NCBI GenBank assembly: GCA_026967495.1
Contig: CP114060.1
Location: 1,302,001 to 1,366,000, forward strand
Reading direction: 5' to 3'
From: Rouxiella badensis
GTDB taxonomy: Bacteria > Pseudomonadota > Gammaproteobacteria > Enterobacterales > Enterobacteriaceae
DNA: 64,000 bases
Position numbers and translations under genes: made by a program. Every line of letters starts with the position of its first letter. Position 1 is the first letter of the stretch. The notes beneath the pieces were generated by a model. That model worked only from the letters and a program-made list of their open reading frames with translations, made no database searches and was not told where the DNA came from. Positions 54,803-63,816 of the stretch are shown here, piece by piece.

Positions 54803-54950
54803 AACCTCGCCTTCCGGCAAGGTCTCACTTACAACCCAATTCATTCAGCATGCCAGATATTGATCTGAAGCCTGAATAAAAGGTTGCTCGGTAACCGGGT
54901 GTCTCCACCGTAATGACGATTAACCGACCTGGAAGTTACTCCCCTTTGCA
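54803..54950 (-). ncRNA. yybP-ykoY-type (manganese) riboswitch upstream of alx
   Basis: The minus strand begins TGCAAAGGGGAGTAAC and ends with GAGACCTTGCCGGAAGGCGAGG. These are the two conserved blocks of the yybP-ykoY family: the GGGGAGUA start and the closing hairpin with its ACCUUGCC..GGCGAGGU stem. E. coli alx has the same element (pH-responsive element, a Mn riboswitch). Confidence 0.85.
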
Positions 54951-55006
54951 CTACGAAAATAATTCTAAATGTTTCTAATGTCAATAACGCTGAAACATTT
55001 CCGTAC

Positions 55007-55753
55007 TTATCCTGCCATCGCGCGCTGCTTACCCAGTGACTCGACGAAGGCGAGCAGCAGCCCCTGACTCAGCGGCGTATCGCTGACCTTTTGCAGCTTC
55101 GCAGCGTAATCCACGCTGTCATCTGGCGCCTGTTGGTCAAGCCACGGCAGGTAGGTCTTCATTATTGCCGCGCTAAACTCCGGGTGGAACTGCGTGCTAA
55201 AGGCGTTAGGCCCATAGCGCAGGATCTGGTGTGGATCGTGAGAGGATCGTGCCAGAACCTTGGCGCAGGTTGGTGGCGTCAGCACGGTTTGCAGATGAAT
55301 TAGGTTGGCGTTGAAGCGAGAAGGTAATGAAGACACCAACGCATCTTTTTCCCCTGCCGGCAGCAGCTCGATTTCTTCGGTCCCGACCTCGATACCCTGC
55401 GGGTGATAATCCACCGTTCCGCCGAGCGCATAAGCCATCAATTGGTGGCCATAGCAGGCACCAAGCATCGGTAAATCGATAAGCATTGCCTGGCGGATCC
55501 AGTCGGCTGCATCCTCACTCCAGTCCAGATGCTCTGTCACCATGCTGCGTGAACCGGTGATTACCGCGCCCGCGTAATGCTGCGGCGGAAGGGGGCGCTC
55601 ACCGGCCTGCAAATCAATAATCACGACCTGCTGGGTATCGATATTGCCCTGGCGGATAAACATCTGCGGAAAATTACCGTGCACGGCGCGGATGGGATCG
55701 GGGGCTTGACCGGTTTGCAGAATAAGCAACGGTTTCAGCGGGGATTGACTCAT
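55007..55753 (-). CDS. Class I glutamine amidotransferase domain protein
   Basis: GuaA-like GATase (COG0518 type) of unknown acceptor. The product has 248 residues. The nucleophile Cys is in M-L-G-A-C-Y-G-H-Q-L-M-A-Y-A-L-G-G, preceded by the oxyanion region GAVITGSRSMVTEH, and the His-x-Glu of the triad is in FSTQFHPEFS. It is not fused to a synthetase domain and none is nearby. It lies nine bases after ygjR and is probably co-transcribed; E. coli has no such gene between alx and ygjR. Confidence 0.88.
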   Translation of the reverse strand: MSQSPLKPLLILQTGQAPDPIRAVHGNFPQMFIRQGNIDTQQVVIIDLQAGERPLPPQHYAGAVITGSRSMVTEHLDWSEDAADWIRQAMLIDLPMLGACYGHQLMAYALGGTVDYHPQGIEVGTEEIELLPAGEKDALVSSLPSRFNANLIHLQTVLTPPTCAKVLARSSHDPHQILRYGPNAFSTQFHPEFSAAIMKTYLPWLDQQAPDDSVDYAAKLQKVSDTPLSQGLLLAFVESLGKQRAMAG

Positions 55754-55762
55754 GCTAACTCC

Positions 55763-56761
55763 TTAAATTTTGTCATCGGCAGGAAAGTGCACACCGGTCT
55801 GGCGACGGATTTCGGTTAATAATTTGGCCGTGATACGCGACACTTCGAGACCCGGATGGCCGTAGAACTGGCTCTCTACCAGCGTGGCGAAGGTCTCTGC
55901 CTCGTAAAGCATGCTGTTAATATGCTGTGGCTGAGTGAGATCCAGCTTCTGCCCACCGCGTGGCGTATAGCTCAGGGTCTGGCACTCAGAAAGTTTTTCA
56001 ATCTGTAGCGTGCCTTCTTCACCCTGAATCTCGCTTGGCAGCCAGGAGTCGCTGACCTTGGAGTGGTTAATGACCACCTCGAAATCCCCGTACTCGGTAT
56101 TTTTGTAGCGCATCAGCACGGTTCCCTGCGCATCGACGCCGCTTTCAAGCAAGGTGGCGCTGGCGTAAACAGAGGCAGGTTCACCAAACAGGGCCACGGT
56201 ACTGGCGAGACAGTAATAGCCGATGTCCATAATCGAGCCGTTGGAGAATGCCGGGTTAAATGTATTGGGATTCTCACCGGCCAGATAGCGCTGGTAACGT
56301 GATGAATACTGACAGTAATTCAGGATAACCTTACGCAGCGGCCCCATTCTTCCCAGCGTGCTTTTCATATGCAGGAAGTTGGGCAGATAAGCGGTTTTGA
56401 AAGCTTCAAACAGCACTACGCCATTCTCGGTGGCACAGCGAATTACCTGCTCGGCTTCTTTCAGCGTTGAGGACAACGGCTTCTCGCAAATGACATGTTT
56501 CTTATGATTGAGAAACAGCAAAGTTTGCTCGCAGTGCAGCGAGTTAGGGCTTGCGATATAAACCGCATCAATCTCATCGGAGGCCGCTAGCGCTTCCAAT
56601 GAGTCAAAATAGTGTTCAACAGGGTAGTCGTGACCTAGCGCTTTGGCGCCTTCCAGCGTGCGTGAATAAACCGCTGTCAGCCTGAGCTTGCCGCTTTCGT
56701 GTGCGGCGTCGATAAAGCTTTTGGTTATCCAGTTAGTGCCCACCACGGCAAAGCGAATCAT
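55763..56761 (-). CDS. ygjR: GFO/IDH/MocA-family oxidoreductase YgjR
   Basis: Predicted NAD(P)-dependent dehydrogenase; substrate unknown. The product has 332 residues. The dinucleotide fold starts at MIRFAVVGTNWITKSFIDAA. VICEKPLSSTLKEAEQVI carries the family's E-K-P motif with its conserved Lys, and NGSIMDIGYYCLASTVALFGEP is the substrate-domain block. Strongly similar to E. coli YgjR and in the same neighbourhood. Confidence 0.94.
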   Translation of the reverse strand: MIRFAVVGTNWITKSFIDAAHESGKLRLTAVYSRTLEGAKALGHDYPVEHYFDSLEALAASDEIDAVYIASPNSLHCEQTLLFLNHKKHVICEKPLSSTLKEAEQVIRCATENGVVLFEAFKTAYLPNFLHMKSTLGRMGPLRKVILNYCQYSSRYQRYLAGENPNTFNPAFSNGSIMDIGYYCLASTVALFGEPASVYASATLLESGVDAQGTVLMRYKNTEYGDFEVVINHSKVSDSWLPSEIQGEEGTLQIEKLSECQTLSYTPRGGQKLDLTQPQHINSMLYEAETFATLVESQFYGHPGLEVSRITAKLLTEIRRQTGVHFPADDKI

Positions 56762-56833
56762 GTTTTACTCCCTTATTATTTACCTGAGGAAAATATGAGA
56801 AATAGCTGAGAAAGATATGAGGAAATCCTATTG

Positions 56834-57340
56834 CTACACATACAGTTTGCCAAAGAGATCAAGATGCGTGAGATACATTCGGGTATCAAACTCAAGCTGA
56901 TGATAATCGGGCGTCATGTGGCAGCACAGGCTATAAAACGCCTTGTTGTGTTCTTTTTCTTTCAGATGTGCGAGTTCGTGAACCACTATCATGCGCAAAA
57001 ATGCCTCGGGGGCACTTTTGAATACCGTCGCGACGCGGATTTCCGCCTTGGCTTTCAGCTTGCCGCCCTGAATGCGAGAAATCGCCGTGTGCAGCCCTAA
57101 CGCGTGACGCATAACGTGGATCTTATTGTCATACGCGACTTTGCTCAGCGGAGAAGAGCTGCGCAAATATTGATTCTTTAAATCCAGCGTATATTGATAG
57201 AGGGCTTTATCATTGGTCAGATCATGCGGTTCAGGATAGCGGCTGAGCAACACGCTGCCGAGACGCTTTTGCTCGATCAGCTGGTTCACCTGCGCCTTGA
57301 GGTGTTCGGGGTATCCTTGCAGATAGGTCAATTCTGGCAT
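56834..57340 (-). CDS. ygjP: YgjP family metal-dependent hydrolase
   Basis: Small zincin-like protein (UTP pyrophosphatase/YgjP-like metallopeptidase fold). The product has 168 residues. The zinc motif H-E-x-x-H is in R-M-I-V-V-H-E-L-A-H-L-K-E-K-E-H-N-K-A-F-Y, with a third His downstream in E-H-N. DNKIHVMRHALGLHTAISRIQGGKLKAK matches E. coli YgjP. The nucleotide activity has been reported for the E. coli protein; I infer it here by similarity. Divergent from rlmG. Confidence 0.94.
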   Translation of the reverse strand: MPELTYLQGYPEHLKAQVNQLIEQKRLGSVLLSRYPEPHDLTNDKALYQYTLDLKNQYLRSSSPLSKVAYDNKIHVMRHALGLHTAISRIQGGKLKAKAEIRVATVFKSAPEAFLRMIVVHELAHLKEKEHNKAFYSLCCHMTPDYHQLEFDTRMYLTHLDLFGKLYV

Positions 57341-57511
57341 AACTGTTTGCTTTGGCTCTCTTTAATGAAGGAAAAACCCGCAAGCAATCTACCCGTGAAT
57401 GACCCGCGGGCAGCAAGGGGTGACAGATAATCCCTTTTTAACTGAAAAAACATTTTACTGATAGCGCAATTTAAGGGATAAACAGCGCAAATTGAATTAT
57501 GAGGAGGGCCA

Positions 57512-58651
57512 ATGAGCCATTTTGAACTGGGTACACTGCAACTAGAACTGGTGCGTTATCCGCTACAGGAAGAATCCACCACGTTGCAGGCATGGGAAGC
57601 GGCAGATGAGTATTTGCTGCAAACCCTGACCACCGACACACTCAATGGCCGTCCCGTGCTGATTTTCAACGACAGCTTTGGCACTCTGGCCTGCGCGCTG
57701 CATGAGTTCTCACCCGTGAGCGTGGGTGATTCCTTTATGAGCGAGCTTTCAACGCGTTATAACCTGCGTTTGAACGGCATGGACGACTCTCTGGTCACGA
57801 CTCAGAGCAGTCTTGCGCCACTGCCTCAGGCACCGGGTCTGGTTGTCATTAAAGTTCCTAAAACGCTGGCACTGCTTGAGCAACAGCTACGCGCCCTGCG
57901 TGAAGTGGTGACGCCGGATACGCAGATTATCGCCGGTGCGAAAGCGCGTGATATTCACACCTCCACGCTGCAACTGTTTGAAAAGATCCTTGGCCCGACA
58001 CGCACCAGCCTTGCCTGGAAGAAAGCGCGTCTGATCCACTGTCAGCCAGAAAGCGACATGCAGCCTGCCGAGCCGGTCACCACCGAATGGGCGCTGGATG
58101 ATAGCGAAATGCGTATCACCAACCACGCCAACGTGTTCTCGCGTACCGGCCTGGACATCGGTGCACGTTTCTTTATGCAGCATTTGCCGGAAGGTATTGA
58201 AGGGCGCATCGCCGATCTGGGCTGCGGCAATGGCGTTATCGGCATTACCGCACTGGCGCTGAACCCTGAAGCGGAAATGCTGTTTGTCGATGAGTCATAT
58301 ATGGCCGTCGAATCTAGCCGCGCCAACGTTGCCAATAATCTGCCGCAGGACCTCGACCGCTGCGAATTTGAGGTCAATAACATGCTGTCAGGCGTAGAAC
58401 GCGAGACGCTGCACGCCGTGTTATGCAATCCGCCTTTCCATCAGGGCACCGTCATCAGTGATGATACTGCGTGGCGCATGTTCTGTGACGCCAAGCGTTG
58501 CCTGCTGCCGGGTGGCGAGCTGCGTATCGTTGGCAACCGTCATCTGGACTACTACCAGAAACTGCGTCGCCTGTTCGGCAACTGTACCACCATCGCCACT
58601 AACCAGAAGTTTGTTATCCTGCGTGCGGTGAAAACCAACGCCGGTTACTAA
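57512..58651 (+). CDS. rlmG: 23S rRNA (guanine1835-N2)-methyltransferase RlmG
   Basis: Methylates G1835 of 23S rRNA. The product has 379 residues. The N-terminal domain is an inactive methyltransferase fold (SLAPLPQAPGLVVIKVPKTLALLEQQLRALREV). The C-terminal catalytic domain has motif I IADLGCGNGVIGI (about 233-245) and the catalytic N-P-P-F in AVLCNPPFHQGT. GAGGAGG precedes the ATG. Convergent with fadH, three bases apart. Confidence 0.97.
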   Translation: MSHFELGTLQLELVRYPLQEESTTLQAWEAADEYLLQTLTTDTLNGRPVLIFNDSFGTLACALHEFSPVSVGDSFMSELSTRYNLRLNGMDDSLVTTQSSLAPLPQAPGLVVIKVPKTLALLEQQLRALREVVTPDTQIIAGAKARDIHTSTLQLFEKILGPTRTSLAWKKARLIHCQPESDMQPAEPVTTEWALDDSEMRITNHANVFSRTGLDIGARFFMQHLPEGIEGRIADLGCGNGVIGITALALNPEAEMLFVDESYMAVESSRANVANNLPQDLDRCEFEVNNMLSGVERETLHAVLCNPPFHQGTVISDDTAWRMFCDAKRCLLPGGELRIVGNRHLDYYQKLRRLFGNCTTIATNQKFVILRAVKTNAGY

Positions 58652-58654
58652 CGG

Positions 58655-60687
58655 TTAAATCGCGAGTCCCAAACGGGTGCCCTGATCGATTGCGCGACGG
58701 GCATCCAGTTCTACCGCGATATCCGCCCCCCAATCAGATGCACGACTTTTCCTGCTACAAGCAAGGGTTCAGCAAGGCTGCGCTGCGGCTCCTGACCCGC
58801 GCAAATAATCACGTTATCCACTTCCAGACAGTAAGCCTCTCCCTCACGCATAAAGTGTAACCCTCGCTCGTCAATACGTTGGTAGGTTACGCCGTTCATC
58901 ATCTGCACACCGCGGGCCAACAGGCTGGCACGATGGATCCAGCCTGTCGTTTTGCCCAGACCGGCACCGACCTTGCTGGCCTTGCGCTGTAAAAGGGTGA
59001 TGTCTCGCCCAGACGGTAAAGAGTGAGGGCCGCTGGCCGACAATCCGCCGCGCTGTTGAAGACTCGAGTCGATTCCCCATTCTTGGTTGAATGCCTCAAC
59101 GTTTAGGCTGGATGAGGATTCCGCATGGCTGAGGTATTCGGCGGTATCAAATCCAATGCCCCCCGCGCCGATGATGGCTACGCGTTTACCGACCGGTTTT
59201 TTATCACGCAGAACGTCGAGATAGGTCAGCACGCTTGGATGTTTGATACCCTCGATGTCCGGCAGGCGTGGCAAAATTCCGCAGGCGAGAACGACCTCGT
59301 CATAGTCTTCGAGCGCACGGACATCGACTCTTTCGCCGAGCATCTGCTGTACCTTGAGCAGTTCGAGCTGACGAGTGAAATAGCGCAGCGTCTGGTAAAA
59401 CTCCTCTTTGCCGGGGATCTGTTTGGCGATATTAAATTGGCCGCCTATCTCCTGCTGGGCGTCAAAGAGCGTGACGTGATGCCCCCGCTGAGCTGCCGTA
59501 GTGGCGAAAGCCAGACCCGCCGGCCCAGCGCCCACTACGGCAAGACGTTTAGGTCGTGTGGTTGCGATAATCGGCATCTCAGTTTCGCGGCAGGCGCGCG
59601 GGTTGACCAGACAGGAGGTCAGCTCACCGACAAAAATCTGATCGAGGCAGGCCTGATTACAGCCGATACAGGTATTTATTTCATCCGCGCGGCCCTCAGC
59701 AGCTTTCTGCATAAAGGCTGCATCGGCGAGGAACGGGCGGGCCATCGAAACCATATCTGCCGCGCCCTGTGCCAATAATGTCTCTGCGACCTGAGGGTCG
59801 TTGATGCGGTTGGTGGTAATCAGCGGAATGCTGACCTTACCCATCAGCCGTTGCGTCACCCAGCTAAAGCCTGCACGTGGGACGCGGGTGGCGATGGTCG
59901 GGACACGCGCCTCATGCCAACCAATTCCAGTGTTGATAAGGGTGGCACCAGCACGCTCGATTTCTACTGCCAGCTGTTCTGTTTCTTGCCAGCTTGAGCC
60001 GTCTTCAACCAGGTCGAGCATCGACAGACGATAGATAATAATGAAGTCCGAGCCGCAGGCCGCGCGAACGCGGCTCACCGCTTCAATGGCGAAGCGCATC
60101 CGCTTCTCGAAGCTGCCGCCCCACGCGTCGTTGCGCTGATTGGTGCGTGCGGTTAAAAATTCATTAATCAGATAGCCCTCTGACCCCATGACCTCCACAC
60201 CATCATAGCCTGCCTGTTGGGCAAGACTGGCGCAGTGAGCAAAGTCGTCGAGGGTCTGTTCTATCTCTTCTTCGCTAAGCGCATGGGGTGAAAAGCGATT
60301 GATAGGAGCCTGTATTGCCGAAGGAGCGACGAGGGTAGGTTGGTAGCTGTAGCGCCCGGCGTGGAGAATTTGCAGGGCAATTTTCCCGCCCGCGGCATGC
60401 ACTGCTTCGGTTACCGTCTGGTGATGGGCAATCTGTGAAACGTCGTTGAGCACCGATCCGCCCTGATACACCACGCCCTGCACGTTGGGGGCTATCCCTC
60501 CGGTGACTATAAGGCCCACTCCCGCTGCCGCGCGCTCGGCATAAAAGGCCGCAAGCCGCTCTGGGCCGTTTTCCATCTCCTCAAGCCCGGTATGCATCGA
60601 ACCCATCAGAACGCGATTTTTGAGCTGGGTAAAACCCAGATCGAGAGGAGCAAAAAGATGGGGATAGGGAACGGATTGATTATTCAT
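58655..60687 (-). CDS. fadH: 2,4-dienoyl-CoA reductase (NADPH) FadH (C-terminal frame broken by 1 nt)
   Basis: Iron-sulfur flavoenzyme that reduces 2,4-dienoyl-CoA in the beta-oxidation of unsaturated fatty acids. The FMN barrel begins YPHLFAPLDLGFTQLKNRVLMGS; the 4Fe-4S site is C-I-G-C-N-Q-A-C..C; the FAD and NADPH domains follow with AVVGAGPAGLAF and AIIGAGGIGFDTAEYL. The frame ends early after VHLIGG: six G in the coding strand (58726-58731 on plus) should be seven, which gives A-D-I-A-V-E-L-D-A-R-R-A-I-D-Q-G-T-R and a stop at 58655. Repaired length is 677 residues. ATG 60687 has GGAG eight bases upstream. Confidence 0.95.
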
Positions 60688-60856
60688 AACGTACTCCATC
60701 AAGAAATTCCGCTACCGCCGTAAATTTGATTAATTCACACAAGTGGTCGGATGAGATGAAGTTAAATCTAACGCGTGGTGCGTGGCTTTCAAACTGAGGC
60801 TGCAATGATTGTGATAGGGGTCATAAATTATTGTCGAACGGCGGTTAAAGGTGCGT

Positions 60857-60885
60857 CGCCTCCCGACACAATTTGTCGGGAGGCG
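60857..60885. terminator. Hairpin between bglX and fadH
   Basis: CGCCTCCCGACA and TGTCGGGAGGCG form a perfect 12-bp stem around a 5-base loop, directly after the bglX stop. There is no T-run, so termination is uncertain; it may protect the 3' end of the message. Confidence 0.6.
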
Positions 60886-60905
60886 GTGAACGTTAGCTGG
60901 GCCTA

Positions 60906-63218
60906 TTACTTAAGCTGGAAGCTGTTTTCTTTAACATTTACCGAATCCAGACCGATAAATACGTTAAATTTCCCTGGCTCCGACGCCCATTTTAGCTGGT
61001 TGTCGAAGAAGCGAAGATCCTTCTCGCGAAGCGTAAAGGTGACACGTTTTTCTTCATCCGGCTGTAAATCGATTTTCTCAAAACCTTTCAGTTCTTTAAC
61101 AGGACGACTTATCGAAGCTGTGACGTCGCGAATATAGAGTTGAACTGTCGTTGCTCCTGCTACTTTACCAGTATTCTTCACCGTGACGCTGGCCCTGATT
61201 TCCCCCGTTTTAGACAGCGTGGTTGACGAAAGGCTGACGTTTGAAACGCTGAAATCGGTGTAACTCAAGCCATAGCCAAACGGGAAAAGCGGGCCATTGG
61301 GAATATCGAAATAACGGGAAGTATATTTGTCTGGCTTCTGCGGATTAAACGGACGACCAGTATTTAGCATGCTGTTATAAATAGGAATTTGTCCGACGGC
61401 GCGTGGGAAGGTCATCGGCAGTTTGCCCGATGGATTATAGTCGCCAAACAGAACGTCGGCGATGGCATGCCCGCCTTCTGTGCCGCTATACCAGGTTTCT
61501 AACATCGCATTTGAGATGTCGTTTTCCCAGCTTAAGGTTAATGGACGACCATTCATCAATACCAGAACCAGCGGTTTACCGGTCGCCTTAAGGGCCTTGA
61601 GCAAGTCTATCTGTGCCTGTGGGATATCGATTTCCGTGCGGCTTGAGGCCTCGCTAGACATTCCCTGAGACTCCCCAACCACGGCAACCACCACGTCGGC
61701 CTTGTCGGCAGTTTTCACCGCTTCGTCAATCATCTGTTGCGGCGTACGCGGATCGTTGGTTATCGCTTTATCATAGGAGTTCAGGAAGTCATAAATGTTT
61801 TTATCATTGGTGATGTTCGAGCCGCGAGCGTAAAGCAGGGTGGCTTTATCACCCAGTGCATCCTGCATGCCTTTGAGCACCGTGACCGACTGCTTCGCTA
61901 CGCCTGCCGCAGACCAACTGCCCATCATGTCACGCTGGCTGTCTGCCAGAGGGCCAATCAGCGCGAGGGTGCCTTTTTTCTGCAACGGCAGGGTGTGGTT
62001 ATCATTTTTAAGCAACACCAACGAAGTGCGGGCCACTTCTCGAGCCTCGTTGCGATGCAAACGGCTCTCTGCATTGGTATCAACAGGGTCGGTAGAAGCC
62101 GGACCAAGATGACGATACGGGTCTGCAAACAGGCCCATGTCCCATTTGGCGGTTAATACATCCCGCACTGCGCGGTCGATATCCTGCTGTGAAACCAGCC
62201 CATCTTTCAGCAGGCCCTTGAGATATTTGCCGTACATGTCGTCGGCCATATCCATATCGACTCCGGCCTTGAGGGCCATGGCTGCTGCCTGACGGTCGTT
62301 TTCCGCCACACCGTGTTTCACCAGACCACCGATTGCGCCGTGATCACTGACCGTGAGGCCTTTAAAATTCCACTGGTTGCGCAGAACGTCTTTCAACAGC
62401 CAGGCGTTTGAGGTTGCGGGAACACCGTTTACGGAGTTGAGTGCAACCATCACGCCGTCTGCGCCAGCGTCGATTGCTGCTTTATAAGGAGGCATATAGT
62501 CGTTAAACATACGCGACAGGCTCATGTCTACCGTGTTGTATTCACGACCGCCTTCGACGGCACCATACAGCGCGTAATGTTTCACGTTTGCCATCACGCT
62601 TTCTGGTCCGGACGCATCGTCGCCCTGATAGGCTTTAACGGTGACATAGGCCATGCGCGAGGTAAGAAACGTGTCCTCGCCGAAGCCTTCCGACACTCGC
62701 CCCCAGCGTGGGTCACGGGTGATGTCGACCATCGGTGAGAAGGTCATATTCAAGCCGTCGGCGGCAGCTTCCTCAGCGGAAATATGTGCGCTAAGCGCCA
62801 CGGTATTCATGTCCCAGCTTGAGGCTAAACCCAGGCTAATTGGGAAAACGGTACGCTGACCGTGAACGACGTCATAGGCATAGAACGGGGGGATTTTTAA
62901 TCGGCTGAACTGTACCTGGTCCTGCATGCGGCGAATATCGGGCTTTGTCACGGTGTTGAATACACCGCCGACCTTGCCGGCTCTGATATCAGCCATAATC
63001 TTTTCTTTTGGATTATCGGGCCTGACGCTTACCAGATTAAGCTGCCCTATTTTTTCGTCCAGCGTCATTTTTTTCATCAGGCCGGAAATAAAGGCGTCAC
63101 GTGCTTTGACCTGCAACTGTGGAATTCCCGAGGATTCTGGACGCGTTGTCGGGCTTTGGGCATAAAGCGGAGCGCTCAACGTCAAAAAGAGTGCGCTAAT
63201 AATATGATGCGTTTTCAT
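60906..63218 (-). CDS. bglX: Periplasmic beta-glucosidase BglX (GH3)
   Basis: Glycoside hydrolase family 3 enzyme that cleaves terminal beta-glucosides in the periplasm. The product has 770 residues. Signal peptide MKTHHIISALFLTLSAPLYA with cleavage after A-Q. The GH3 N-terminal barrel carries IGQLNLVSVRPDNPKEKIM and the nucleophile Asp in T-V-S-D-H-G-A-I-G. The C-terminal sandwich starts near LLKNDNHTLPLQKKGTLALIGPLADS, followed by a fibronectin-III-like domain near the end (LKGFEKIDLQPDEEKRVTF). Close to E. coli BglX but in a different place. Confidence 0.96.
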   Translation of the reverse strand: MKTHHIISALFLTLSAPLYAQSPTTRPESSGIPQLQVKARDAFISGLMKKMTLDEKIGQLNLVSVRPDNPKEKIMADIRAGKVGGVFNTVTKPDIRRMQDQVQFSRLKIPPFYAYDVVHGQRTVFPISLGLASSWDMNTVALSAHISAEEAAADGLNMTFSPMVDITRDPRWGRVSEGFGEDTFLTSRMAYVTVKAYQGDDASGPESVMANVKHYALYGAVEGGREYNTVDMSLSRMFNDYMPPYKAAIDAGADGVMVALNSVNGVPATSNAWLLKDVLRNQWNFKGLTVSDHGAIGGLVKHGVAENDRQAAAMALKAGVDMDMADDMYGKYLKGLLKDGLVSQQDIDRAVRDVLTAKWDMGLFADPYRHLGPASTDPVDTNAESRLHRNEAREVARTSLVLLKNDNHTLPLQKKGTLALIGPLADSQRDMMGSWSAAGVAKQSVTVLKGMQDALGDKATLLYARGSNITNDKNIYDFLNSYDKAITNDPRTPQQMIDEAVKTADKADVVVAVVGESQGMSSEASSRTEIDIPQAQIDLLKALKATGKPLVLVLMNGRPLTLSWENDISNAMLETWYSGTEGGHAIADVLFGDYNPSGKLPMTFPRAVGQIPIYNSMLNTGRPFNPQKPDKYTSRYFDIPNGPLFPFGYGLSYTDFSVSNVSLSSTTLSKTGEIRASVTVKNTGKVAGATTVQLYIRDVTASISRPVKELKGFEKIDLQPDEEKRVTFTLREKDLRFFDNQLKWASEPGKFNVFIGLDSVNVKENSFQLK

Positions 63219-63534
63219 TAATTATCCCTTGTCCCATCGTCAGCGTATGGGTAAAGCTCATAAAAACATACAGATAAAGTTTTTTATACATTAGGCATAA
63301 TGCGTAGAGAGAATCTAATACGGTAATTCGCGCTTTAGCAATTAATATATTTGATTAACAAAGGAAAAATTGTTTTCTGTCGAGGCGACTCGCAAATTTT
63401 GGCAAGGGGATGGCGCATTAAAGAGGCAATAAAAGAGCAGGGCAGGGAGGTCAATAAGGGAAAGAGCAAACGGCATCAGCGAAGAAGAGCGCGCGATGCC
63501 GCACTAGCAAATTAGAAAAATAAAAATCTATATA
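63219..63534. other. Gene-free stretch between yjcB and bglX
   Basis: About 316 bases holding the bglX upstream region. A hairpin CGGCATC..GATGCCG at 63471-63501 lies after the yjcB stop and may end its transcript. AT-rich sequence at 63260-63370 is a fair place for the bglX promoter, but I could not fix hexamers. Confidence 0.5.
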
Positions 63535-63816
63535 TCAAGGCATTGGCCAGTTAGTCGGGGTCTGGCTCATAATGTCGATGAACACATGTTTGGAGGTCAT
63601 CCAGAACTGAGTCACGGCCTCAATACTGAAGGTCATTCCCATTAATCCCATCACAAACCAACAGGTCATAGAGAGGCCCAGGCCGCTACACATGAACGCC
63701 AGAGTGTTCTTACTGGTTTGACGGCAAACCACATTTAATTGGCTGGCGAAAAACATCATAAGTGCGCTCAGTAATTCCCAGCGCATCATCATGAATCCAG
63801 TAGTCAGGGTATTCAT
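63535..63816 (-). CDS. yjcB: YjcB-family small inner-membrane protein
   Basis: The product has 93 residues, the length of E. coli YjcB, and resembles it throughout: M-(N/A)-T-L-T-T-G start, R-W-(E/Q)-L-L-S-A-(L/V)-M-M-F, S-G-L-G centre, and Q-T-P-x-x-W-P-M at the end. Two membrane segments are evident (about 9-28 and 40-63). Function unknown in any organism I know of. Confidence 0.8.
   Translation of the reverse strand: MNTLTTGFMMMRWELLSALMMFFASQLNVVCRQTSKNTLAFMCSGLGLSMTCWFVMGLMGMTFSIEAVTQFWMTSKHVFIDIMSQTPTNWPMP

Noticed and set aside
60775..61137. A 120-codon plus-strand frame at the bglX end
   Set aside because: Mostly antisense to bglX and without a ribosome-binding site.
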